A program made the position numbers and the translations under genes. Of a DNA stretch of 64,000 nt, positions 47,702 through 59,582 are shown one piece after another. This stretch comes from Tamarix chinensis (Eukaryota; Streptophyta; Magnoliopsida; Caryophyllales; Tamaricaceae). The stretch lies in the NCBI GenBank assembly GCA_030549775.1, contig CM060177.1, positions 64,670,638 to 64,734,637 of the forward strand, in the 5' to 3' direction. How positions within the stretch are numbered: position 1 is the first letter of the stretch; the number at the start of each line of letters is the position of its first letter. A model generated the notes under the pieces. The model saw only the letters and a list, made by a program, of their open reading frames with translations, searched no databases and was not told the DNA's origin.

Positions 47702-50700
47702 ATGAGGGAAGCAGTATATTACTATCTCTTCAGTCATCTCCACTTAGTTATATTGGGGGTATGGAATGTGAGAGGCCTTAATAAACCTTTTAAACAAAAG
47801 GAATTAAGGCATTGGCTCTCTATAAATAACATTTCTCTTATGGTTATTTTAGAAACCAGAATAAAAGCTGGTAAAGCTCCTTTAATAAGGAAGAAATTAG
47901 GTCCTCATTTTGATTTTCTAGACAACTACTCTCACCATCATAATGGAAGGGTTTGGTGTTTTTGGGACAACTCTTACATGCCCATGCACAAGGAATTCAA
48001 TTTCATGTTACTTGCTGCACTTTAGGTATTGATTTTTATGCTTCATTCATTTATGCTTGTAATTAGGGAAATAATAGGAAGGATATCTAGCAATGGATTG
48101 AAACCTTGGATAATTCTTGGAGATTTCAATGTGGTATTGCATGATTATGAGAAATTCCAAGGGGCGGGTATTTCTGTTGGTGATGTGGAGGATTTTAGCA
48201 CCTACTTAAATAATATTTTTGTCATAGACCTGCATTACACAGGGCATAAATGCCCCTGGAACTATAGGAAGTTGGAAACTCATAGAATCATGTGCAAGCT
48301 TGAAATGGTCCTTAGTAATGTACATTGGTTGGATAAATTTACTAATACCTTAGTGGATTTTCAAACTACTCTCTTTTCTAATCATTGTCTTGTAGTGGTA
48401 GAAATGAAACTCAAAAGGCCTCAATTCAAGAGTAGGTTCAAGTTTTACGATATGTGGACCTTTGATATTGATTTCGACAGCATGGTTATAGAGATCTGGC
48501 AACAACAACATCAAAGCTCACCATCAACTTATATCAAGAACTCATTACATCAATTAAGGTATAGGCTCAGAAGTCTCAGCAAGGCAAAGTTTGGTACCAT
48601 TACCAGTAAAGTTAGTGCTCAAAGAAGTTAGCTTGAAAATATCCAGGGAAAATTGAGAGATAATTCTGCTTGTGCTATTCTCCACCAAGAAGAACATGAT
48701 TGTCTCAAAAATTATGAATATTATGCAAAGTGTGAGGAAAGCTTCTTGAAGCTGAAATCAAGCATAAAATGGCTCTAGATGGGTGAATCGAATAGCCAAT
48801 TCTTTTTTCTAATATGAAAGCCAGACAAAATTGCATAATGGTTTCCAAGATTCAACTTCTCAATGTTAATTGGATAACAAATCCTGATTCTATCAAAAGT
48901 ACCTTTACTGATCATTACAAAATCTTGCTGGGGACTACAACTCCAAATTCCTATTTATCTTATGGATTCTTCTATTCTGAAAAAAGGGCTAGTGCTCTCT
49001 CTTAACCAGTAGCATAATCTTCTACAACCTATTTCTTTCTCTAAAGTTAAGGATGCATTATTTTCTATTGGAAATACTAAAGCTCCTGGTTTAGATGGTT
49101 TCACCGCAGGGTTTTTAAAGGCTTCTTAGGATATAATAGGCAATGATATTTAGCACTTTGTTAAGCATATTTTTTACTGAGGGACAATACCTTCTTTTAT
49201 CACTCTTACTCTATTGTTATTTATTCCTAAAGTGGATAATCCTACTAAGGTAGCTGATTTTAGCCTGATGTTTTGTTCTATACAAGATTCTATCTAAAGT
49301 CTTGGCTTCTAGAATCCAGACTTTATTGCCTGACATCATCAATTTATCACAAGATGCCTTTGTCAAGGGTCAGTTGATTGGAGAAAATATTCTACTTGCT
49401 CATGAACTTATCAGAATGTATGGAAAAAAAGAATTCCTCTCCTAGGTGCATGCTGAAAGTGGACTTAATGAAGGCATTTGATCCTATTAATTGGAAGTCC
49501 CTTAAGTAGGTTCTTTTGGGCCTCATGTTCCCTCCTCATTTTTTGAAAATCCTTATGACATGTGTATCTCAAGTCTCCTACACTCTCTCCATCAATAGTG
49601 ATCTTCTTCCTTCCTTCCCTGCACAAAAAGGACTGAGACAAGGGGATCCTCTTTCACCATATTTGTTTGCCATTGCTATTGAATATATTTCTAGGTCTAT
49701 CCATCAACTTTGGAGTAATAAGGACTTTATAGGTCACTCAAAATGTAAAAGATATCATATTATCAACCTCTATTTTGATGATGACCTCCTGCATTTTTGT
49801 AGAGGAGGCCTCAATTCTGTCACCCTTCTCATGGACATATTTCACCGCTTCAGTAACACTTCAAGTCTTCATATTAGTCCTATTAAAAGTGCTACCTATT
49901 TTGGTGGTGTATTTAATACTGTAAAGTAGCACATCACTAATTTTGTTTCTTTCCCTGAAGGTGTAATGCCTTTTAAGTATCTTGGAGTTCCCCTTTCTAT
50001 AGCAAAGATGTGTTATGATCAAATGTTTGAGCTAGTAAGGAATATAACTAATAGAATGTAGCATTGGTCTACACGGTTGTTGTCTTAGGTGGCATACTAC
50101 AATTGTTAAGGTTTGTTATCTATGGAAGCCAGATGTATTGGAGCCAAATCTTTGTTTTGCCCAAAAATATTTTGCTCAAGATTATTGGACTATGCAGGGC
50201 TTTCTTATGGACTGATAAAGCTAATCCTAGTAAAAGAGCATTCATTACATGGTCAACTATTTGTTTGCCCCAATATGAAAGTGGACTAGGTTTGCTAGAC
50301 ATCTAAACCTAGAATATAGCAACGATTGACAAGCATCCTTAGCACATTGCACAAGATAAAACAGCTTATGGATCAAATGGCTTCATAGTTATTATCTAAA
50401 GAGAAAATCTATCTGGGAAGCTACCCTTACATGTAGTGCCTCTTGGACTATAAACAAGTTATTTAAATACAGAGAAGTTCTACAACCTGCTCTTATTTCC
50501 CTTAATCCTTTCACATCCTACAAGATAAATGAGGTTTATGATAAAATTCGACCGAGATCTGCTCCTATTACTGGGTGGAAATTGGTTAGGAGAAATAATG
50601 CAAGTCTCAAGCATAAGTTTATTCTCTGGATTGCTGCATACTGCAAACTTCCCACAAAGGATATCCTTAGCAAATTTTTTCACATTGTAGACCCTTCCTA

Positions 50701-51060
50701 TGCTTTTTGTGATGCTATTGAGACATTTCCTCACCTCCTTTTTGACTGCCTAGTTATGAAGCACTTATTATAAAATGCCTTTGCTTACGTTGGTCTCCAG
50801 GGTCCTATCCACCGTTGGCCTCAAGTTCATGAATATTTGGCACGTACTACAAGAATATCTAGAAGGAAAATTCTAGTTTCTAGAACCTTAAGTGCAGCAT
50901 GCATCTATGAATGTTGGCATGCCCGTAACACCAAACTTTTCTTCTATAATGATTGTATTTGGAAGGACCTCCTTAAGAAAATCATCTAGGTTGTCTTAGC
51001 TAGGTTTACACTCTCTTTTGGAAAGATAAGTAGGGAGTTTATGGAAAGTAATTTAGATAA
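47702..51060 (+). pseudogene. LINE ORF2 (endonuclease-reverse transcriptase), decayed
   Basis: An APE-type endonuclease is visible at 47756-48440 (GVWNVRGLNKP, MVILETRIK, WIILGDFNVVL, LFSNHCLVVVEM). RT follows from about 49000 in several frames, with GLRQGDPLSPYLFAIAIE near 49635, a YFDDDLL box at 49771-49791 (the usual F/YADD has its Ala replaced) and PFKYLGVPLS near 49970. The zf-RVT C-terminal region (KHKFILWIAAYCKLPTKD … HLLFDC) is at 50582-50773. Frameshifts and stops are frequent, so no protein is made. Domain order is that of plant L1 elements. Confidence 0.9.
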
Positions 51061-51194
51061 GTTTTATGATATGAGTTGTAATATTTCCAATCATTAATAA
51101 AAATTATTTCTTCTTTAAAATAATAATTATAAATAAAACTAATCATATAGATAAAGAAATATTTAATAAGAATAATATTAATGATACTTATTAG

Positions 51195-52579
51195 CAGTAG
51201 CAGAGCTAGACATTTAATTTCATGGTGTCCCTATATAATAATAACAATAATAATTTATATTTTAATTTTTTATTATTTAAATATATTATCATTAAAAATA
51301 ATATACTATCCCTCTTATTAAACCAAACTTTTTTTTGAATTATATATTTCAAAATTAATGATCTCAAATTATCATTACTTTAAAAATCTCACCAAAAATA
51401 TATTTGTTTATAAATTAATCATACAATTTTAAAATATATTATTAATAAAATAAAAAATAAAAAAATATTAATTGGTTAGATTCTTGTACTTGCTACTAAC
51501 ATAATTAGAGTCAAATAAATAAGTACAATGAATATGATTAAAATAAAAGAATTATAACATGATTTAAGGGTGTTGAAAATTAATATATAGTATATGTATA
51601 GTTGAAAGATCAATAATTTATTCCTTGCTAAATAGTTGGGGCATGAAGTTATACATTATTGATTGTGGATTTGAATTGCCATGAAAACATATAAAAAATA
51701 TTTTAATTTCATACCTATAAATTATGTTTGTAGCAACGCAAAAATAGTTCTAAGAGATACTGAAGATGGGAGTGCTTGGATTTCGGAAGTTGGTAACAGA
51801 ACTTGATTAACAGAATTAGATTCATGGTAGCTATTTTTAGGCTGGCTTGAAAAGTATTGTTGCATCCTAAATTAAGACATTAAACAATTTAATGAATTAA
51901 ATAAGGAATTAACTAAAACTAAATTAATAATATAATTTTGTAACAAACTAATTAAAAAAATACCTAATAAATTAAATAATTCAATCTATAAATCTAAAAA
52001 ATTTGATTTCTACATTTTCATTACTATAAACTAATTATGATTTCTACCAAATTAATTAAGATTTCTACATTGATAAGATAAATTAGGATTTCTATAAACT
52101 AAAAAATATAATTAACTAATAAGATGAATATAAATAAATTAACTACATTATGATTTTACAAATTTATGACTAACAATTTACTAACTAAAAATTAACTAAA
52201 ATCTTACCTGTGGGTTGTGGCTGCCTCATCGGTTGCAAGTTGCAAAGAATTAATAGATTAAGAGCAGTAGTAGCCAGCTAGCAGGTAGCAGTCGTTCAGA
52301 TGGGCAGGTAGGAAAGGGTTTGGGAAAAAAATTTAATCAAAACGACATCGTTTTGATTCTACAAATTAATAGTAAAAACGGTCATCTGCGAGATTTGATC
52401 CGAAGTCATTGTGTTTGAAATACAAGGGACCTAACCGTTCATCCAATACAATATTTTGATATGATGTCCTACAGATATAATATATATTCATTGTCTAAAA
52501 ACCAAACACATTTTCTACCTTACAACCAGGGCTCCATGGTGTCCCAAGACACCATGCGGAAGCCCTGGCTCCGCCCCTA
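51195..52579. mobile_element. Non-autonomous hAT element, 1385 bp, exact 8-bp TSD
   Basis: Termini are CAGTAGCAGAGC on the left and the complement TAGGGGCGGAGC on the right. Exact duplications CTTATTAG lie at 51187-51194 and 52580-52587. An 8-bp TSD and CAG/TAG ends are the hAT signature. Inside there is no transposase. A small inverted repeat, TGGTGTCCCAAGACACCA, lies near the right end. It sits in the AT-rich domain just after the LINE 3' TSD, so it inserted into that domain independently. Confidence 0.87.
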
Positions 52580-52587
52580 CTTATTAG

Positions 52588-53785
52588 TTATAATTAATAA
52601 AAATATTATTAGTTGTAATTATGATTCTATAAGCAATACAAAAGAATAATTGTTATCATAAATAATTATTTAATAACAATAATATTAATATTGATGCTAA
52701 TTAATAATTATGAAAAATAAAACCAATCATAATTATAAATAATTATTTAACTTAAAAATACTAATTGGAATTTTAAATAAGAAATTAATAAGAATAATAG
52801 TTATTATAACTATAAATTTATAATTAAGTGTAAGAAGAAATAATTATATTTAAAAATTTTAAATAATATATACAAATAATATTAGGTTAATTATAAATTC
52901 ATGTTTTATATGTATAGTATTAATCATAATCATAGAAATATTGTTAATTATAGTTTTAATGAAATAATTAATAAGAATAATATTCATTGAATTTTTTATT
53001 TTAGCTAAATTTTTTATTATATAAATATTCTTAATTGTATTATATAATTAATACATCTAATGTTAAATTAATTAAAAACAATAACTATTAATTTTAATAT
53101 GAAATTAATAATTATTCAAAAAGATTAATCATTATTAAAGATAATTAGTCAATATAAATAATGTCAAATTTACTTATAAATAGAAAGTTAGTAGAATAAT
53201 ATTTATTTTAACTATAAATTTATAATTGATAAAATATTATTAATCTTAATTATAAATAATTAACTAGTACAAATAATAATAATTTTAAAAATAACTCTAT
53301 TTTTTTCTAAGAATGATGATGATCATAATTATAAATAATATTATTAATTATAAGTAATAAGATAATCATATATTTTACTACTAATTATAATTAATATCAT
53401 TAATAAAATTTTATTAGCCTTGATGGTAATCAATTAATCAATACAACTACTATTAGTTACAATTATAAATACTTAATTTTTAACTTAAATATTAATCATA
53501 ATTATTAATAATAAACGAAATAAATAATGTTATTGATAATTTTAAAATGTAAACAAATTAGGATAATATTTATCGTTACTACAAAATCATAATGAATAAA
53601 AGTTATTATCAATCATAATAAATTTTTAAAATAATTAATCAATACAAATAACAATAATTTTAATGAGAAATATGTTTTTTACAAGATTATCACTAATCCT
53701 AATTATAAATAAATAATTATTACAAATTATGTTAGTTATAAATACATGTAAATAATGAATAAACAACTTGATATTATTCAAGGAT
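52588..53785. repeat. AT-rich satellite-like DNA
   Basis: This has the same A/T word set as 45406-46306 (AATTATAAATAATTAA, AATACAAATAATAATAATTTT), recurring with degenerate spacing of some tens of bases. No gene is supported. Confidence 0.7.
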
Positions 53786-53938
53786 TTAGTGATTTGATCA
53801 TAAAATGTTTTTAACCTATATCCATTCACTTTCAAAGTATTAGAAGTCTCCAATTCACCACGACATCAAGAGGAGAGACATTAATGATAATAAAGGGGCC
53901 TAACCATCTTGATTGAAGTTCACCAATAAACAATTTTA
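53786..53938 (-). pseudogene. Ty3 pol C-terminal scrap (GPY/F region)
   Basis: In reverse the sequence reads KLFIGELQSRWLGPFIIINVSPL and, after a one-base shift, ELETSNTLKVNGYRLKTF. The Athila-like pol at 24305-24425 has the corresponding KLRS, WSGPFTI and FKVNGLRLKVY, so this is the integrase C-terminal end of a related element. It runs straight into the AT-rich DNA on its 3' side. Confidence 0.8.
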
Positions 53939-55332
53939 GATATTATAATTTCAATATTATAAATGACTAATAGAAAAAAATGTAATATTGAATTTAATTT
54001 ATGAATAAAATAATTAATATAAATATTATATAATAAAATTCCACACAATTAGCAATTATTGAATTTATTAAAATCAACAACAATTGGGGATTGAGTTGAA
54101 GAAGAAGAAAAAGAATGATGTGTGTGGGAGGATTGATTTCTCAAATTGATGAGAATGTGCTTCGGTTGTGATGATAATAATTAGAACATGACTTGGTGAT
54201 GGTGTATTAAGGTTTAACACATTCGAATAGGATGGAAAGACAGCAGTGATGATTCAAAAAATAAAGGTAGAGTTCGATGGTGATGGTTTTCTAATGATGA
54301 TGATTCATATAGTTTGTGGTAATTGTTATATGCAATTGAAAATGGTGTATTGATGACGTTAAGCTTTGAAGGTTAGGGTTTAGATGAAGGTTGAGTTCAT
54401 AGTTTAGGTTTAGGGTTAGGGTTTGATTCGAATAGGATGATTAAGGGGATGTTTGGTTTGTATTAAAAGGTTAAGGTTTCTAATGGATAGCTTAGGGTTT
54501 TAGTTGTGTATACTGAATTAAGACATTGTTTAACCATGAATTAGGGTAGAATTTTGATGGTAATTATGCCAGGAAAAATATAGATTAAGGAGAGTAGAAA
54601 AGATGTGGATTAATCTCTAATTCACACAGACAAAAGGAATAGAACTTTCAAGCTAAATAGTTCATATAGATTTGATTTGCTTGAGTTTAAACTCACACAT
54701 AATTCACTTGTATTCAAATTCAATGTTGATCTTCAACTTCAATTCAGTTCTTTATGTTTATGCTCGACACTCATATCAGCTTTTTAACCTTTCTACCACT
54801 AGCTAAAAACATAATTCAAAAGATTCCAAGCTAAAAGATATTATGCTAACTTTATTATGTAACTTTACTACTTAATTAATAAATTAGCTAAATTACTTAA
54901 TAATGGTTTACAAGTTAGCAAAGAAGCTCCCCATGCACATGGTCACTCCTTCCATGCATGCCATGCACATACACAGAGACACTTAGTTGCTTGTTTGTTA
55001 CATTTCAAACAACATAACCATCCATTGTTCTTCAAATTTGTGGGAGATACTTTCCAAATGAAGAATAATTGGTTCCATAATTATGAAAGATAATTCCTAA
55101 CTGTTTCACTTGGGAATTGTGAGTTGTTTTGTTAATGAAGCTTTCTAGACAAAAAATCATTCGTCATTTAGGTAGGGGAGTACTAATAGTCCAATAGCTA
55201 AATCCTTGAACTCATCTACTCATTGTGGCCATCTGGTGGTTCCCATGGTATGCTATCTTATGTTAATTGACTTTATTAGTCATGCATGTGCATTTGGATT
55301 GAGATTATTTATAGAGTTCGGTTGAGAAATTT
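53939..55332. other. Gene-free DNA between the pol scrap and the Cassandra LTR
   Basis: The left part is AT-rich. The part at 54060-54560 is G/T-rich with GGTTTAGGGTTAGGGTTT (about 54407), a short telomere-like word. The remainder is unremarkable. I see no coding or RNA gene and no clean transposon ends. Confidence 0.45.
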
Positions 55333-55337
55333 ATTTG

Positions 55338-55568
55338 TGTTTGATTTACATGGTTAGTCCAAAACTTCCCACAATTAGCACTTCCCAAGAAATTTTAAGA
55401 AAATTTTCAAAACTTCCCAGAAGGGTTACCCATCCTAAAAATTACTCTACACCTACCACGCTTAACTATGGAGTTCTTAGCATGGAATCACCAAAAGGAT
55501 GGTATACCGTGTTGATATAAGTAGCCAAATCAATCATTATAATACTCTGCTTAATTTGGGGTATTATA
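55338..55568 (-). mobile_element. Cassandra-type TRIM solo LTR containing a 5S rRNA-like region
   Basis: The 231-bp unit is flanked by exact ATTTG duplications at 55333-55337 and 55569-55573. Read on the minus strand it begins TATAATACCCCAAATTAAG, which is TGTAATACCCC with the second base changed. It carries a 5S rRNA-derived segment and ends with …AAACA. A 5S-like promoter inside a small LTR is the hallmark of Cassandra, a terminal-repeat retrotransposon in miniature found across vascular plants. There is only one LTR, so it is a solo LTR. A 5S-derived SINE is the alternative. The 5-bp TSD and the CCCC-type LTR head favour Cassandra. Confidence 0.85.
55412..55508 (-). promoter_or_regulatory. 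5S rRNA-like Pol III promoter region in the Cassandra LTR
   Basis: The complement contains AGTTAAGCGTGGTAGG (55453-55468), matching the 5S box A region AGTTAAGCGTGCTTGG, and AGGATGGGTAACC (55424-55436), matching the 5S box C AGGATGGGTGACC. GGGAAGT follows and GAACTCC precedes, in normal 5S order. The spacing between boxes is near that of 5S genes. The copy is diverged, especially in the intermediate region, so activity is uncertain. It is not a ribosomal RNA gene. Confidence 0.85.
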
Positions 55569-55573
55569 ATTTG

Positions 55574-55929
55574 TTCCATTGTCATCTAAAAATTTGGTAA
55601 CCATTTATTCGTTTATTGATTTTAGTTATTGATCCAAGTAAAAGGCTTTTATTATCTTATTATTTGAATGTGAAGTTCTATTTTTCTTGTTTATATCGTC
55701 TATATGGTTTTTTGATTGTATAATGATAAGCTTGGTGTTGGTTTCCCTTCAAATTAATTTAATGACTTATAAGATATGTTGGATAAACACTAGTCATTTA
55801 GGATGAAATAATAGTTAACATTAATTTAATACTATAAAAAACAATAATTATAACATATAATTAATAATATTATTCATTTATTTCTTTATAATTATAATTA
55901 TAATTATAATTATAACTATAATTAATAAG
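55574..55929. other. Gene-free DNA with a (TAATTA) run, up to the inverted LINE piece
   Basis: It ends in a perfect (ATTATA)-type run at about 55888-55925 that abuts the truncated LINE fragment. No gene is present. Confidence 0.5.
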
Positions 55930-56834
55930 TATAGGGGCACCCTATAGCAGTGGTAATGAGACTAATGGAGTCCACATCCCAACAATCTAGAGCAATATTT
56001 GGTAGTTTTATCCACAAAGGCATAAATTGGAAAAATTCCTCAACAAATTGAAATTGATGCCATAGTTTAAGTATGAATGGTCTGTTGAAAAAGGTCCAAT
56101 AAGGAGATTGAAGTACCTAGTCTCTATCTTGATTAGACTTGAATTTAAACACCACAAATCCCTCATCACACAACCAGATTTGTGGTGGTTCAATAGTAGG
56201 CCAATGGTTATGAACAAATGAATTCATCTGTCCTAAAGTATGACGAAAACCAATCACATACCCAATCAAGGTTCCCATCCAATTCTTCTAATTTTCCTCA
56301 ACCTTTTCTTTTAAAATATAAACCTTCCACTGATTCCCTACAAGAGTAGGAGAGATGTAATTTAATGGAGTCGTGTGTGTAGATGATCTATTTCCAATAG
56401 TAGTGTCTCTCCACGATTTCTGCAAAGGTATACTAGATGTTTATGATCAAAATTATCACCATCGACAACTTCATTATTCGAATTGGCAATATCAGAATTA
56501 GGATTTGGATTTGTGGAAACAGTCATTGGTTGAATAGAAGGTTCACAATTACCATCCAAAACACAATTCAAATTATTATTCTCCTTAACCGCAACAACAT
56601 CAGCATTCAAAGCCAATAAATTCTCTTCTTGAATCGGAATTAGAGATTTAAGAGATACTAAAGGCAAAACCTTTGCGTTATCAGCCAAATGAGATAAAGA
56701 AAATTTTCCATTTGAACTACTTCCTAGCAAACGACCCTTCCTGGAAGCAAGCACAAATCTCCTGGTCTTAGCCATGGGAGAAGAAAATTAATATGTTTAG
56801 AGTAACCTCCACACTATGTAATTAATTTTTGTTA
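55930..56834 (-). pseudogene. 5' part of the LINE, inverted copy
   Basis: It is complementary to 46307-47215 with scattered differences. It starts at the same 5' end (AACAAAAATTAATTACATAG) and contains ORF1 up to the CTATAGGG block, where it is cut. ORF1 from 56775 reads MAKTRRFVLASRKGRLLGSSSNGKFSLSHLAD, keeping a sense codon where the plus copy has its first stop. It then suffers its own frameshift near 56440. Because DNA upstream of the LINE is also shared in inverted orientation, this is a segmental inverted duplication and not a separate insertion. Confidence 0.9.
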
Positions 56835-57245
56835 TTTTATTTATAATTATTACGATTAGTATTAATTAGATACACTATTTATTCACTAATAAAATAAATA
56901 TTATCTGTATTGCTGACTTATTTATAATCATGAATAATGATATTTTTATTAATTATCAATTTATTGTTGTAATTGTTATGATTTTCATAAATTTCCTATG
57001 CATAGTTATAATTAATATTTTTGTATATTTATTAAATATATATAATCATGATTAGTATCAATTTTTTTTAGTTATGAAGTTATCATTACAATGAATGTTA
57101 TTTTTATTAACTAATTATTTTTAGCTATATTTTATAGTTGTAGTAGGATAAGAGAAGAGGAGAGAAATAATTGGGGGGTAATTAATGACAGTACAATAGT
57201 AGTAGCTAATTATGATAATTTTAAACATGGGATATTTTAATATTA
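56835..57245. repeat. Right arm of the inverted duplication, inner part
   Basis: It is complementary to 45895-46306 almost throughout, including the complement of the LINE target site. After about 57245 the match jumps to 63545. Confidence 0.85.
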
Positions 57246-59577
57246 TTATTTTTATAAAACGTTTTTTTACATGCTTATAGATTTAATATACTTAAGAATA
57301 ATATTATAATTGATAAGATTTTTTAAAATTATGATTTATATTATTTTGATTACTTATTAATTAATTGTTACAATCAATAGTCATTATAAATCATATTATT
57401 ATTATTATTATTATTTAAAAACAATCAAGACTAATAATATTTTCGTAAATGTATTATAAATATTTTAATTAGTAATATCATCTAATATTATGCTATTTAG
57501 TTATTTCTAAATAGTTCTAATTAACATTATTATATATTATCATGATTCATATTATTGTTTTATAAAATTTATTTATTCTTGAATTGAATGTTATTTTTAA
57601 TGATAATTATTTATAATTATGTTCCATTATGTTTTAATTAATTATTAGTTTTTAGTTAAAAAAAACTATTTTTTATTTGGCATATAACATTATAAGTGTG
57701 ATTTTTCTTATTGATTAATTATTATTATTAATTATTAATTTTTAAAATAATTATTAAGTTAACATTATAATGAATAGTTATTTTTTTCTTAATTATTTAT
57801 ACTTATAAATAACATAATTTATTATTGATTATTTAATTAAAATTATGTGTAATAATATTTTTTTATAGATTAGTTTATATTGTAAACTTGTATTATTATT
57901 ATTAAATGTTTATTTATAACTACAATCAAATTTTTTTTTGCATGATTATGTTGAATATTACTCATATAAAAAATTTATCATTAAAATTAATAATACTTGT
58001 ATTACTTAATTAATTGTTATTAATGATAAGTCCATAGTGAAAAAATATATATATATTTTAATCGGTTTGTCATTATACACCAATTACTTTTTTCATATTA
58101 ATTAATTAATTAATTATAACAATGACTACTTTTATAATTATTTCTAATAATGGTTAATATTTTTAATAATTATTAAGTTGTCAATACAATCAATAGTTAT
58201 TGACATTAATTAACTGTTTATAACTCTAAATAACATAATTTTTTGAATATTTAATTACAATTTTGTTTAATAATATTTTTTAAATTATAATTAATTTTTA
58301 AATGAATATTATTTTTATTAAATATTTCTTTACAACTATAATTAACATGTTTTGTTTGATTATGTTTAATATTATTCATATAAACTAGTTATTTATCATT
58401 AAAATTAGCTTTACTTATATTAATTAATTTATTAATTTTAATTATTAATAATTTTCATTAATTATTAGTTTATAGGTGAAATATATTTTATTCTTGTTAA
58501 TTGCTATGTTAAAGCTCCAATTATTATTTTTCATATTAATATATTAATTATAATTATGATTAGTGCTATTTTTAATAACTATTAGTTAGCATGACTACTA
58601 ATGTTATTGTCATTAATTATTTATTTATGACTATAATTAATATTATTTGTCTTGTTTATTTAATTATCATCAATACATAATATTTTTATTAATGATAACT
58701 AATAATTATACTAGGGTAGGAGAAGATGAGATGTGAGTCGTGGATAACCAGTGAGGGTGTAATGATAATAGTGTGGAATATTTTAGAATTTTTAATGAAA
58801 ATTTGTAGGTCTTCAGTATGATGTAATAGATATGATAATGTTAAGAAAAATATGATACAAAACAAACAATATGAAATTTATATAAAGTGATAATATAGAT
58901 AATAATATAGTTACTAAAGACACTAATTAGTTCAAACCGTGAAAAACTCTTCAAATTTTTTTGGGTAAAAAATTAATTTTAATTTCAAAAAAAGGCATTT
59001 CACTACATCAACGATTGTCCTCAAAACTATCAAATGTTGGAATCATGCCATATAAGGGAGTTTTATTGGCTCTTCTTCTTCTTCTTCTTCTTCTTCTTCT
59101 TCTTTTGTACTTACATAGTATATGTTTAAGTGAGTATTTTGAGCTTAAAACCTTATTTTCAATAGACGCATTTCAAAATTCATACCATTTTTTATTAAAT
59201 TTACTTTTTTTTAACATGAAAAATAGTTGAAAGTAATAACTAATAACCACCAACTTCTGCTCCTCCAAACATAGATATAAACTTATATCTTGGTATTGTT
59301 GCATGAGGTTCGAGGATGACTAAAACAAGTACATGTGATGGTTTGCATTAGGGAGTATAGTTAGGTTTATATTATTATGTTGATGCTTGCTTCTAGTTAA
59401 AGTTAAAATTATTTATGTATAATTATGATTAATATTATTCTTATAAATAACTTATTTCTCTTTCATATTGATATTATTTGTATTGGTTAGTTATTTACAA
59501 CTATGATTATGATTTATATTATTCTTGTAAATAACTTATTTCTCATTCATATTAATATTATTTGTATTTTTTAGTTA
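57246..59577. repeat. AT-rich satellite-like DNA, inserted relative to the left arm
   Basis: Recurrent words are TTATTTATAACTATAATTAATATTATT, TATTATTTGTATT and TTAATTATTA. They have the opposite orientation to those at 45.4-53.8 kb. Unit length is uncertain, tens of bases, and degenerate. A less AT-rich island lies at 58920-59350. No gene is supported. Confidence 0.65.
59071..59105 (+). repeat. (TCT)n microsatellite
   Basis: About 35 bp of perfect TCT/TTC trinucleotides. It is the source of the poly-Leu run in the 59-kb open frame, which is not called as a gene. Confidence 0.97.
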
Positions 59578-59582
59578 TTTAC

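Larger units (their letters stand above)
46307..51120 (+). mobile_element. L1-type LINE, full length but decayed, 4.8 kb
   Basis: It has a Gag-like ORF1 (from 46367) and an EN-RT ORF2 (about 47702-51060). Target-site duplications are long, as for target-primed insertion. ATAATAATTATAAATAAAA occurs at 46288-46306 and again at 51120-51138, although in AT-rich DNA some identity could be chance. The 5' end starts TAACAAAAATCAATTACATAG. The 3' end has no clear poly(A), only AT-rich DNA. Frameshifts and stops through both ORFs make it dead. A 5' partial copy with the same upstream DNA lies inverted at 55930-56834. Confidence 0.87.

Noticed and set aside
55412..55508. 5S ribosomal RNA gene
   Set aside because: It is diverged and truncated at its 5' part and lies inside a 231-bp LTR with its own target-site duplication.
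46307..56834. LINE twin-priming inversion as explanation of the inverted LINE 5' piece
   Set aside because: The inverted copy also includes hundreds of bases of upstream non-LINE DNA, and it lies nearly 5 kb beyond the LINE 3' end.
58961..59230. 89-codon frame with a poly-Leu segment resembling a membrane helix
   Set aside because: The Leu run is the (TCT)n microsatellite and the rest has no recognisable features.
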